A stretch of 37,963 nt of DNA from Parabacteroides acidifaciens (GTDB lineage Bacteria; Bacteroidota; Bacteroidia; Bacteroidales; Tannerellaceae), in the NCBI RefSeq assembly GCF_003363715.1, contig NZ_QREV01000025.1, positions 1 through 37,963 of the forward strand, in the 5' to 3' direction. Numbering within the stretch: the stretch's first letter is position 1; the number at the start of each line of letters is the position of its first letter. The notes below the pieces were generated by a model that was given only the letters and a program-made list of their open reading frames with translations, searched no databases and was not told the DNA's origin. The position numbers and the translations under genes are program-made. This document shows, piece after piece, positions 26,297 through 34,437 of this stretch.

Positions 26297-26322
26297 CGGA
26301 ATACTTATATAATTTATGACCG

Positions 26323-26330
26323 CAAAGATA
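26323..26330 (-). promoter_or_regulatory. -7 box of the second ABC-F gene
   Basis: The minus strand reads TATCTTTG, an exact TAnnTTTG match. The implied leader is about 130 nt, unusually long compared with the other genes in this window. Confidence 0.6.
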
Positions 26331-26455
26331 TACGTTTTTTCGATATCACCAGTTGTTTTACGAAACAAATCCGTATCAACAGAAAATTGCCTTCAAAGAC
26401 AACTTTGTTCCTTTACAAACAGTTATATATACGTATAATATAAAATTTAAAAGCT

Positions 26456-26698
26456 ATGGGGTTCTTATGGTACATTCTTATAGGGATAGTTGCCGGTTTT
26501 CTTGCCGGTAAAATAATGCGGGGCGGTGGCTTCGGAGTGATAATCAATTTGATTTTAGGAATAATAGGCGGCGTTTTGGGCGGCTGGGTATTCGGTCTGT
26601 TCGGAATTGCGGCTTCCGGCATAATCGGCAGCCTGATTACGGCTACAGTCGGAGCGATTCTGGTATTATGGATTGCTTCTTTGTTCAACAAATCATAA
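26456..26698 (+). CDS. GlsB/YeaQ/YmgE family small membrane protein
   Basis: This 80-residue, glycine-rich protein has three hydrophobic spans. It starts with the family pattern GFLWYILIGIVAGFLAGKIM and contains NLILGIIGGVLGGWVFG. Members are annotated as transglycosylase-associated or stress-response membrane proteins; their biochemical role is unclear. It lies divergent from the ABC-F gene and converges with lutC over a strong hairpin. A degenerate -7 box CAACTTTG lies at 26400-26407. Confidence 0.88.
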   Translation: MGFLWYILIGIVAGFLAGKIMRGGGFGVIINLILGIIGGVLGGWVFGLFGIAASGIIGSLITATVGAILVLWIASLFNKS

Positions 26699-26716
26699 AA
26701 ACAATATCCGGATTTT

Positions 26717-26769
26717 ACGGATTTCGCGGACTCGACCAATAAATGATCATGTTAATCCGTGAAATCCGT
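26717..26769. terminator. Bidirectional terminator between the GlsB-like gene and lutC
   Basis: ACGGATTTCGCGGA (26717-26730) pairs with TCCGTGAAATCCGT (26756-26769) over 14 positions with one mismatch, around a 25-nt loop. A T-rich tail (ATTTTTATTT) follows on the plus strand. The wording ATCCGTGAAATCCGT resembles a repeat family that I recall from Bacteroidales intergenic regions. Confidence 0.75.
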
Positions 26770-26777
26770 ATTTTTAT

Positions 26778-27356
26778 TTACTTCAATATCACCAATACTC
26801 CGACCGGTCCATGTGCACCAAACACAAGCGCCTGTTCGATATCGGCAGTCTTGGAAGGGCCGGAGATGAAGGCTCCAAAATCATAGGTCATACCTTCCGT
26901 CCGTTTATAGGCTTCATGCATATTATTCACGATCGCCTCTCTGTCGATCAGCATAACCAGACTGTTGGAAATGAAATACAGAGCCTTATGTTTCACTTGA
27001 CGGGTGATCCAGACAGCCCCGTTTTCGGCTACACCGAAATGGCCTTCCACGATGGCAAGATCGGTGTTGTTCAACTCACGAGGGTCGGCAAGGTCGTCGG
27101 GATTGAAGGTCGCACAGGTGATATCGGGCAGGTTAGACGCAATACGGGCGGCATCCGGAAAATGCTGGCGGATGATGTCGTTGACGTCTTCACCGGGCTG
27201 CAAAAGAACGGCTTTTCCTCCGGCAGCTTGCAGGGCGTCGGAGAATTGGGCGATTTTATCTTCGTAAACGATCGCATCCAGTGTCAGGTCAGGCATGTTG
27301 TAGCGTTTGCCGGTGTGACTGCGGATTGCGGATAATATGTCGTTTTTACTACTCAT
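26778..27356 (-). CDS. lutC: Lactate utilization protein C (LUD domain)
   Basis: This 192-residue LUD-domain protein is the third component of the LutABC system, which oxidises L-lactate to pyruvate in other bacteria. The LUD core includes NTDLAIVEGHFGVAENGAVW, VMLIDREAIV and the C-terminal FISGPSKTADIEQALVFGAHGP. ATG 27356 is preferred because it leaves 8 bp after lutB, whereas an upstream start (27389) would overlap lutB. It is the last gene of the lutA-lutB-lutC operon and faces the strong hairpin at 26717-26769. Confidence 0.9.
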   Translation of the reverse strand: MSSKNDILSAIRSHTGKRYNMPDLTLDAIVYEDKIAQFSDALQAAGGKAVLLQPGEDVNDIIRQHFPDAARIASNLPDITCATFNPDDLADPRELNNTDLAIVEGHFGVAENGAVWITRQVKHKALYFISNSLVMLIDREAIVNNMHEAYKRTEGMTYDFGAFISGPSKTADIEQALVFGAHGPVGVLVILK

Positions 27357-27364
27357 TGTTGTCG

Positions 27365-28732
27365 TTATTTTATCTTGTTGTTTTTCCACATATCATTGAA
27401 AGACTGTTTGGCGAAGGTGGGCAGCTCGCGGCCTTTACCCCACGCATTCAGACCATTGTAGATCATAAAACGGGGCATCTTGTTCACTAACGGGGCAAAC
27501 CGCAAAGCGGTGTTGAACAGTTTCGGGCGTTCCATCAGGAACTTCATGCCGCCGGACATAATCTTCTTCTCCGTACTCGCCTTCCCTATCCTGTCCAGAT
27601 CCTGACGCCAACGGTAGATCTGCTCGCCGAGGTCTATCTTGACCGGGCAGACATTGGAACAGGAGAGACAGAGCGAGCAGGCGGACACATTATCCGAATA
27701 CTTCACCGGGTCTTTCAACATTCCCAGGTTGATACCGACCGGACCAGGTATAAAATAGGTATAGGAATAACCGCCCGTGCGGCGATAAACCGGACACGTA
27801 TTCATGCATTCCCCACACCGGATGCAGTTGAGCATGCGGATATGGTCGGGACGTGCCAGGATGTCGCTACGGCCGTTATCGACAATGATAATATGAAATT
27901 CGCCGCCCTCTTTCGGTTTGCAATAGTGAGAGGTATAGGATGTGACCGGCTGTCCCGTACCGGAACGTGCCAGCAGGCGGGTGAAGACGCCCAATGCCTC
28001 CCGGGAAGGGACAATCTTTTCCATTCCGAACGTTGCGATATGGACTTTCGGAAAGGACGTTCCCATATCGGCATTTCCCTCGTTGGTACAAACCACGATC
28101 TCGCCGGTCGAAGCGACGGCAAAGTTAGCCCCCGTCATCGCAACATCGGCGGTCAGGAACTTTTCACGCATGTTCTTCCGCACGGCATGTGTCAGATAGG
28201 TCGGGTCGGAATTGCCTTTTTCCGTACCCAGTACGCGCTCCATCATCTCGCCGACTTCCTGGCGTTTGATGTGAATGGCCGGCATCACGATATGGCTGGG
28301 ATGGAGATGCATCCATTGCAGGATACGCTCGCCCAGGTCGCTTTCGATGATGTCATAGCCCTGCTCCTGCAGAAATTCGTTCATGCCGCATTCTTCCGTC
28401 AGCATGGATTTGCTCTTAATCAGCGTATGGGCATCGTGTTGGCGGAGGATTTCCTGCACGATGGCGTTATGTTCCGCCGCATTTTTCGCCCAATGGACAA
28501 TGGCTCCGTTGGCAAGGGCATTCTTTTCGAACTCCTCGAGCAGGGTGTCGAGGTGGCTGTTCGAATAGAGCTTGATGTCCGAGGCCAGTTCGCGCAAGCG
28601 TTCCCATTCGGGAATCGAATGGCTCATTTTATCCCGTTTGGCACGTACCATCCAGAGGGTTTCGTCGTGCCAGGCTTCCTGTTTGCGGTTCGCGATGAAG
28701 CGGGCAGCCGCTTTTGAATGTTTCGTGCTCAT
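27365..28732 (-). CDS. lutB: Lactate utilization iron-sulfur protein B
   Basis: This 455-residue protein combines an N-terminal LUD domain (about 70-280) with two [4Fe-4S] motifs: CIRCGECMNTCP (about 300-311) and CSLCLSCSNVCP (about 347-358). This is the LutB/YkgF layout. It is thought to carry electrons from lactate oxidation in a complex with LutA and LutC. Its start codon overlaps the lutA stop codon (ATGA), so the two are translationally coupled. Confidence 0.93.
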   Translation of the reverse strand: MSTKHSKAAARFIANRKQEAWHDETLWMVRAKRDKMSHSIPEWERLRELASDIKLYSNSHLDTLLEEFEKNALANGAIVHWAKNAAEHNAIVQEILRQHDAHTLIKSKSMLTEECGMNEFLQEQGYDIIESDLGERILQWMHLHPSHIVMPAIHIKRQEVGEMMERVLGTEKGNSDPTYLTHAVRKNMREKFLTADVAMTGANFAVASTGEIVVCTNEGNADMGTSFPKVHIATFGMEKIVPSREALGVFTRLLARSGTGQPVTSYTSHYCKPKEGGEFHIIIVDNGRSDILARPDHIRMLNCIRCGECMNTCPVYRRTGGYSYTYFIPGPVGINLGMLKDPVKYSDNVSACSLCLSCSNVCPVKIDLGEQIYRWRQDLDRIGKASTEKKIMSGGMKFLMERPKLFNTALRFAPLVNKMPRFMIYNGLNAWGKGRELPTFAKQSFNDMWKNNKIK

Positions 28733-29469
28733 AATCCGGAGGCTAATATTTCAACAATATGAATCGTTTTGACAGGAAGATTGTCGCGCTTGATCACGCC
28801 TTCCATATGCATCAGGCAAGAGCTGTCGGCGCCGGTGATGTATTCGGCCCCCGTGCTCATGTGGTCTTTCACCTTGTCCTGCCCCATGCAGACGGATACT
28901 TCCGGTTCCTCTACGGCAAACATACCGCCGAAACCGCAACACTCGTCTATGCGTTTCGGCTCGAATATCTCGATGCCCCGTACCAGAGAAAGGAGGTCGC
29001 GCAACTTGGAATAATACGGGATATTACGCTCGCTGGGAGAAGAGAGATGCAACTCGCGCACACCGTGGCAGCTATTATGAATGCTCACCTTATGGGGAAA
29101 CTCGGCTTTCAGTTCTTTCACTTTCACGACATCGTGCAAGAACTCGCAGATATCATATATCTTCTTGCTGTTCATACACACATGTCCGGCTTTCTCGAGG
29201 ATGCCGGGATGGTTTTCCTTGACGAAAGCCACACAACTGGCGGAAGGGCCTACCACATAATCGTATTTGCTGAACAACTCCTCCATCCGGACAGCCAACC
29301 CCAACGATTCATGCTCGAAACCGGCGTTCGCCATCGGCTGACCGCAGCAAGTCTGGTCCAGCGGATAGTCCACATCCAAACCGAGGCTTTTCAGTAGTTT
29401 ATAAGAAGCAACACCAACTTCCGGGTATACCGCATTGATATAACAGGGGATAAATAATCCTATCTTCAT
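28729..29469 (-). CDS. lutA: Lactate utilization protein A (CCG domains)
   Basis: This 246-residue protein has two CCG cysteine motifs, CCGQPM (41-46) and CCGFGG (about 177-182), each with an upstream cysteine-containing stretch. This is the pattern of LutA/YkgE and of the heterodisulfide-reductase-type iron-sulfur subunit. It is the first gene of lutABC, read from the promoter at 29492-29499. The upstream part of that promoter falls inside a large intergenic repeat element. Confidence 0.93.
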   Translation of the reverse strand: MKIGLFIPCYINAVYPEVGVASYKLLKSLGLDVDYPLDQTCCGQPMANAGFEHESLGLAVRMEELFSKYDYVVGPSASCVAFVKENHPGILEKAGHVCMNSKKIYDICEFLHDVVKVKELKAEFPHKVSIHNSCHGVRELHLSSPSERNIPYYSKLRDLLSLVRGIEIFEPKRIDECCGFGGMFAVEEPEVSVCMGQDKVKDHMSTGAEYITGADSSCLMHMEGVIKRDNLPVKTIHIVEILASGL

Positions 29470-29491
29470 ATTGGTTTATTTTATAATACTA

Positions 29492-29499
29492 CAAAGATA
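29492..29499 (-). promoter_or_regulatory. -7 box of lutABC
   Basis: The minus strand reads TATCTTTG, an exact TAnnTTTG match, 23 bp upstream of ATG 29469. The expected -33 position (29519-29522) reads TTTC and lies within the folded repeat element. Confidence 0.6.
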
Positions 29500-29502
29500 A
29501 CG

Positions 29503-29965
29503 ATGTTACTTTTCTCTTGAAAGAAAAGTAACCAAAAGTTCAAGGCTTAACCGTCCGGGCTACTCCGGGCAAAGGCTACGCTGTCGCCTGCGAAACTCGC
29601 TTCGCTCAGACAGCGCAGGCTCCTGCCGCTTCGCCTTTACCCTCCGCTTGACGCCCGTCCGCTTAGGCCTTTCTTAGAAAGCTCCGCTTTCTCTTAAGAT
29701 GGCCGATACCGCCTGCTCCTTTGCGGCCCCGTGTCAAGCACGGGGACAAGGAACAGGCGGTATCACAATCCTCAACAGAGCCGTCAGGCTCTACCTCCGG
29801 CCTAAGCTGGTGAGCGTTAAGCGCAGAGACCGCAGTGAGCGTCCGGAGCGTCTGCTGTTTGAGCGAAGCGAGTTTCAGACGCGACAGCGAACGAAGGGAA
29901 CGGAGTAGCGAAGCAGGTTCGGCCTTGATCTTTTGGTTACTTTTGGATCAAGCCAAAAGTAACAT
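29503..29965. repeat. 463-bp nested inverted-repeat element without a gene
   Basis: The outer arms 29503-29552 and 29916-29965 match inverted over 50 nt with about 8 mismatches; each arm itself holds a hairpin, perfect over 11 bp at 29936-29946 and 29953-29963. A 17-bp perfect inverted pair lies inside (29592-29608 with 29860-29876). In the centre a 60-nt hairpin (29705-29764) has arms of 11, 5 and 7 bp. It fills the space between carB and the lutABC promoter. A reading frame within it (29699-29908, plus) has arginine-rich, repeat-derived sequence and is not a likely gene. Confidence 0.75.
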
Positions 29966-32900
29966 CATTTATACTCTTGCCAACTCTTAATCTGTATATC
30001 ATCCAGACTCAGCGTGCAGAACGCCTCGATAAAGGCGCTTGCCAGGCGGGCGTTCGTGATCAGCGGGATGTTCAGGTCGATGGCGGCACGGCGGATCTTA
30101 TAGCCGTTGTCCAGTTCGCCGGCCGAGAGGTCACGCGGGATGTTGACGACCATGTCGATCTTCTTTTCGTGCAGCATGTCGAGTGCCTGCGGCTGTTTGT
30201 CCGCTTCGCTCGGCCAGAACACCTGCGTGTTGGAGATACCGTTTTCTTCGAGGAAGCGGTGCGTACCGCCTGTTGCGTAGAGGGTGTAGCCTTTTTCGGC
30301 CAGCATCCGGGCAGCGTCCAACATGGCCACTTTCTGTTTCGGCGTGCCGGTAGAGAGCAGGATACTCTTTTCCGGAATGCGGAGGCCGACGGAAAGCATA
30401 CTCTTCAGGACCGCTTCGGAGAGGTCGTCGCCAATACAGCCTACTTCGCCCGTCGAAGCCATGTCGACACCCAGAACCGGGTCGGCCTTCTGCAAGCGGT
30501 TGAAAGAGAACTGGGAGGCTTTGATCCCCACATAATCCAGGTCGAACTCGTTCTTACTCGGCTTTTCGACAGGCAGGCCCAACATGATGCGGGTAGCCAA
30601 TTCAATCAGGTTTATCTTCAACACCTTGCTGACAAACGGGAAGGAACGGCTCGCACGGAGGTTACACTCGATCACCTTTATTTCGTTGCCTTTAGCCAGA
30701 TACTGGATATTGAACGGACCGGAAATATTCAGTTCTTTCGCAATCTGACGGCTGATCCGTTTGATGCGGCGCACGGTTTCGACATACAACTTCTGCGACG
30801 GGAACTGGATAGTCGCATCACCCGAGTGCACCCCGGCAAACTCGATATGCTCGGAGATCGCATACATCACGATCTCGCCCTTATCGGCCACTGCATCCAT
30901 TTCCACCTCTTTGGCATGTTCGATAAACTGGCTGACCACGACCGGATGTTTCTTCGACACGTTAGCCGCCAGTTGCAGGAAGCGTTCCAACTCTTCCTGG
31001 TTAGAGCAGACGTTCATCGCCGCACCGCTCAGCACGTAACTCGGACGAACCAGCACCGGGAAGCCTACTTCGGCCACGAAATCGTTGATATCGTCCATCG
31101 AGGAAAGCTCTTTCCAGCGCGGCTGGTCCACACCGATGCGGTCCAGCATGGCGGAGAACTTCTCGCGGTCTTCGGCATTGTCGATGCTCTTGGCCGACGT
31201 TCCTAAGATGTTGACATGCTGTTCGTCGAGACGCATAGCCAGGTTATTCGGAATCTGCCCGCCCGTAGAGACAATCACGCCGTGCGGATTCTCCAGTTCG
31301 AGGATATCCATGACACGCTCGAAGGTCAGTTCGTCGAAGTAAAGGCGGTCGCACATATCGTAGTCGGTCGAAACCGTTTCAGGATTATAGTTGATCATTA
31401 CCGAACGCCAGCCCTCCTTGCGGATCGTGTTCAGCGCCTGCACGCCGCACCAGTCGAACTCTACCGAGCTGCCGATACGGTAAGCGCCCGAACCTAAGAC
31501 AACAATGGAACGGTGGTCGCCTACATACTGGACATCGTTTTCCGTCCCGCTGTAGGTCAGATACAGATAGTTGGTCTGTGCCGGATATTCGGCTGCCAGC
31601 GTGTCGATCTGTTTCACCACCGGGACAATGCCGTGCGCTTTACGATACTGGCGAACCAACATCATACCCTTCTCGATATCTTCTTCGAGGCCGAAAGCGC
31701 GGGCAATCTGGAAGTCGGAGAATCCCTGCTGCTTCGCCATGCGAAGCAATGGACAATGGACAATGGACAATTGACAATTAGAGTCCTTCTCTTCTTTCTT
31801 AATTGTCAATTGTCCATTGTCAATTGTCAATTTGTGAAGCTCCTTGGAGGTCTGCATGATGCCATAAAGCTTCTGCAGGAACCAACGGTCTATCTTGGTC
31901 AGTTCATGTATCTGGTCGACCGTATATCCGGCGCGGAATGCTTTGGAGATCGCGAAGATACGGCGGTCGGTCGGCTCGTGAAGCGCCTTGTCGATGTCTT
32001 CAATCACTAACTCTTTGTTTTCCACGAAACCGTGCATCCCCTGCCCGATCATACGCAGGCCTTTCTGGATAGCCTCTTCGAACGTACGGCCGATAGCCAT
32101 TACCTCGCCGACGGATTTCATGCTCGAACCTAATTCGCGGGCTACGCCGTGGAACTTACCCAAGTCCCAGCGCGGAATCTTGCAAACCACGTAGTCGAGA
32201 GCCGGTTCGAAGAATGCACTCGTCGTCTTCGTCACCGAGTTTTTCAGGTCGAACAGGCCGTAGCCTAACCCTAACTTGGCAGCGACAAAGGCAAGCGGGT
32301 AGCCTGTCGCCTTCGATGCTAATGCGGAGGAACGGCTCAGACGGGCGTTCACCTCGATCACGCGGTAGTCCTCGCTTTCGGGGTCGAAGGCATACTGTAC
32401 GTTACATTCGCCCACGATACCGATATGGCGGATGATGCGGATAGCTAACTCGCGCAGTTTATGATATTCGCTGTTGGTCAGCGTTTGTGACGGAGCAATG
32501 ACGATACTTTCACCGGTGTGGATGCCTAACGGGTCGAAGTTTTCCATGTTACAAACCGTGATACAGTTGTCGAAACGGTCGCGCACCACTTCATACTCCA
32601 CTTCCTTCCAGCCTTTCAGGCTCTTCTCGACCAATACCTGGGGCGAGAAAGAGAAGGCTTTTTCAACCAGCACATCCAGTTCCGCCTCGTTGTCGCAGAA
32701 GCCGGAACCCAGGCCGCCCAACGCGTATGCAGCGCGGACAATCACCGGATAGCCCAACTCGGCTGCTGCACGACGGGCATCCGCCGCATTCTCCACCGCC
32801 TCGCTCTTGATGGTCTTCACGCCGATCTCATCGAGCTTACGGACAAACAGTTCACGGTCTTCCGTATCCATGATGGCCTGCACCGGAGTACCGAGCACAC

Positions 32901-33234
32901 GGACGTTATATTTTTCCAGCACGCCGCTCTGGTAGAGCGCAACGCCGCAGTTCAACGCCGTCTGTCCGCCGAACGCTAACAGGATGCCTTCGGGACGTTC
33001 CTTGGCAATCACCTTCTCGACGAAGAACGGGGTGACAGGCAAGAAATAGACCGTGTCTGCCACGCCTTCCGAGGTCTGCACCGTCGCGATGTTCGGGTTG
33101 ATAAGCACTGTCTCGATGCCTTCTTCCTTAATGGCCTTCAACGCCTGGCTGCCTGAATAATCGAACTCGCCCGCTTCCCCTATCTTGAGGGCTCCGGAAC
33201 CGAGTACCAGGACTTTCTTTATATCTTCTTTCAT
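29965..33234 (-). CDS. carB: Carbamoyl-phosphate synthase large subunit
   Basis: This 1089-residue subunit makes carbamoyl phosphate from bicarbonate, ammonia and ATP for pyrimidine and arginine synthesis. The two ATP-grasp halves start with VLVLGSGALKIGEAGEFDYS (about 9) and VVLGSGAYRIGSSVEFDW (about 575). Signatures VEVNARLSRSSALASKATG and IECNLRASRSFPFVSKV are present, and the C-terminal MGS-like regulatory domain has YATGGTHRFLEENG. Residues about 467-496, in the oligomerisation region between the halves, are encoded by an inverted heptamer array. They read like repeat DNA (KLTIDNGQL and CQLSIVHCP) rather than conserved protein. It lies 29 bp after carA. Confidence 0.95.
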   Translation of the reverse strand: MKEDIKKVLVLGSGALKIGEAGEFDYSGSQALKAIKEEGIETVLINPNIATVQTSEGVADTVYFLPVTPFFVEKVIAKERPEGILLAFGGQTALNCGVALYQSGVLEKYNVRVLGTPVQAIMDTEDRELFVRKLDEIGVKTIKSEAVENAADARRAAAELGYPVIVRAAYALGGLGSGFCDNEAELDVLVEKAFSFSPQVLVEKSLKGWKEVEYEVVRDRFDNCITVCNMENFDPLGIHTGESIVIAPSQTLTNSEYHKLRELAIRIIRHIGIVGECNVQYAFDPESEDYRVIEVNARLSRSSALASKATGYPLAFVAAKLGLGYGLFDLKNSVTKTTSAFFEPALDYVVCKIPRWDLGKFHGVARELGSSMKSVGEVMAIGRTFEEAIQKGLRMIGQGMHGFVENKELVIEDIDKALHEPTDRRIFAISKAFRAGYTVDQIHELTKIDRWFLQKLYGIMQTSKELHKLTIDNGQLTIKKEEKDSNCQLSIVHCPLLRMAKQQGFSDFQIARAFGLEEDIEKGMMLVRQYRKAHGIVPVVKQIDTLAAEYPAQTNYLYLTYSGTENDVQYVGDHRSIVVLGSGAYRIGSSVEFDWCGVQALNTIRKEGWRSVMINYNPETVSTDYDMCDRLYFDELTFERVMDILELENPHGVIVSTGGQIPNNLAMRLDEQHVNILGTSAKSIDNAEDREKFSAMLDRIGVDQPRWKELSSMDDINDFVAEVGFPVLVRPSYVLSGAAMNVCSNQEELERFLQLAANVSKKHPVVVSQFIEHAKEVEMDAVADKGEIVMYAISEHIEFAGVHSGDATIQFPSQKLYVETVRRIKRISRQIAKELNISGPFNIQYLAKGNEIKVIECNLRASRSFPFVSKVLKINLIELATRIMLGLPVEKPSKNEFDLDYVGIKASQFSFNRLQKADPVLGVDMASTGEVGCIGDDLSEAVLKSMLSVGLRIPEKSILLSTGTPKQKVAMLDAARMLAEKGYTLYATGGTHRFLEENGISNTQVFWPSEADKQPQALDMLHEKKIDMVVNIPRDLSAGELDNGYKIRRAAIDLNIPLITNARLASAFIEAFCTLSLDDIQIKSWQEYK
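31747..31834. repeat. Inverted heptamer arrays inside carB
   Basis: On the plus strand left units read CAATGGA three times, then CAATTGA and CAATTA. After a 19-nt spacer the right half reads AATTGTC, AATTGTC, CATTGTC, AATTGTC. The core 31761-31780 and 31800-31819 is a perfect 20-bp inverted repeat. The whole is read in frame as part of carB, without a stop codon. Confidence 0.85.
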
Positions 33235-33263
33235 TGTTATTCGTATTAATCTTAAAAATCAGG

Positions 33264-34430
33264 TTAAAGCAACGCTACAAACTTATCGAAGATAAACTCC
33301 GTATCCGTCGGTCCGCTGCATGCTTCGGGGTGGAACTGGGAAGAGAAGAAAGGCTTCGTCTTATGCTTGATGCCTTCGTTCGTCCCGTCGTTCATATTGA
33401 TAAAGAGCGGCTCCCAGTCTGCACCTAACGTATCGTTGTCTACGGCATAACCATGATTCTGGCTGGTGATGAAGCACCTCTCCGTCCCGACCATGCGAAC
33501 CGGCTGGTTATGGCTACGGTGGCCGTATTTCAGTTTATAGATAGAAGCGCCGCCCGCCTTGGCAAGCAACTGGTTTCCCATGCAGATGCCGCAGATCGGT
33601 TTGTCTCCGGCAAGTGCCTTGCGGATATGCTGGACAGCCACATCGCAGGTATCCGGGTCGCCGGGACCGTTCGAGATGAAAAGCCCGTCGTATTCCAGCG
33701 TATTGAAGTCGTAGTCCCAGGGGACGCGAACAACAGTCACATTCCGTTTCAGCAGGCAGCGTATGATATTCGCTTTCACGCCGCAGTCGAGAAGCACAAC
33801 ATGCTTCAGTTGAGAGTTGAAAGATGAAAGTTGAAAGTTATCAGAGCCTATAGGGTAAGTGGAAGAGGTGCCGTCGGGCCGGTAGACGATGATATCTTTG
33901 CAAGAGACACGGTCGACGTAGTTGATGCTTCCGTAATCCGGCATTTCACTTTCATCTTTCACCTTTCCACTTTCCACTTCGTTATCGGCATCGCTGATAA
34001 CGATGCGTCCCATCATTACCCCATGCTCGCGTATCTTTTTTGTCAATGCACGGGTGTCTATGCCCGTAATTCCGGGAATCATTTCCCGCTTCAGCCAGTC
34101 ACTCAGGCTTTCCACAGCATTCCAGTGGCTATATTCTTCGCTATAGTCACTCACAATAATTGCCTCCGCATGGATTTTCTCACTCTCCATAAACGTAGGC
34201 AGATCGTTCTCTTCGATAGAGAAAGGAGGTACTCCGTAGTTTCCGACCAACGGATAGGTCAGCACCATCAACTGACCGGCATACGAAGGATCGGTAAGGC
34301 TTTCCGGATAACCGGTCATGGCAGTATTGAACACCACTTCGCCGGCTACCGCCTTATCGTAACCAAAAGAGAAGCCGTGGAACTCGCTTCCGTCATCCAA
34401 AACCAATGTCGCTGTTTTTCTAACTTGCAT
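33264..34430 (-). CDS. carA: Carbamoyl-phosphate synthase small (glutaminase) subunit
   Basis: This 388-residue subunit releases ammonia from glutamine for CarB. The N-terminal CarA domain (about 1-150) has LVLDDGSEFHGFSFG and FNTAMTGYPE. The class I glutamine amidotransferase domain has the nucleophile cysteine in GICMGNQ (about residue 281), plus QNHGYA and SQFHPEA. Two segments, about residues 149-163 and 196-208, are encoded by heptamer arrays (33942-33983 and 33807-33841). They bracket the conserved NYVDRVSCK segment at the domain junction. carA starts 7 bp after purF and precedes carB by 29 bp. Confidence 0.95.
   Translation of the reverse strand: MQVRKTATLVLDDGSEFHGFSFGYDKAVAGEVVFNTAMTGYPESLTDPSYAGQLMVLTYPLVGNYGVPPFSIEENDLPTFMESEKIHAEAIIVSDYSEEYSHWNAVESLSDWLKREMIPGITGIDTRALTKKIREHGVMMGRIVISDADNEVESGKVKDESEMPDYGSINYVDRVSCKDIIVYRPDGTSSTYPIGSDNFQLSSFNSQLKHVVLLDCGVKANIIRCLLKRNVTVVRVPWDYDFNTLEYDGLFISNGPGDPDTCDVAVQHIRKALAGDKPICGICMGNQLLAKAGGASIYKLKYGHRSHNQPVRMVGTERCFITSQNHGYAVDNDTLGADWEPLFINMNDGTNEGIKHKTKPFFSSQFHPEACSGPTDTEFIFDKFVALL
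33807..33841. repeat. Heptamer array inside carA (array 2)
   Basis: Five tandem 7-bp units on the plus strand read CAGTTGA, GAGTTGA, AAGATGA, AAGTTGA and AAGTTAT. Read in frame on the minus strand they encode NFQLSSFNSQL. They are inverted relative to the array at 33942-33983. Confidence 0.85.
33942..33983. repeat. Heptamer array inside carA (array 1)
   Basis: Six 7-bp units on the plus strand read CATTTCA, CTTTCAT, CTTTCAC, CTTTCCA, CTTTCCA and CTTCGTT. Read in frame on the minus strand they encode EVESGKVKDESEM. About 18 of 20 positions are complementary to the array at 33807-33841, so the carA mRNA could fold between them. Confidence 0.85.
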
Positions 34431-34437
34431 ATTTCTT

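Noticed and set aside
29699-29908. Rightward reading frame of 69 codons in the repeat element
   Set aside because: Its sequence derives from the inverted-repeat words (arginine/serine-rich, CGAAGCGAG-type), with no promoter or family resemblance.
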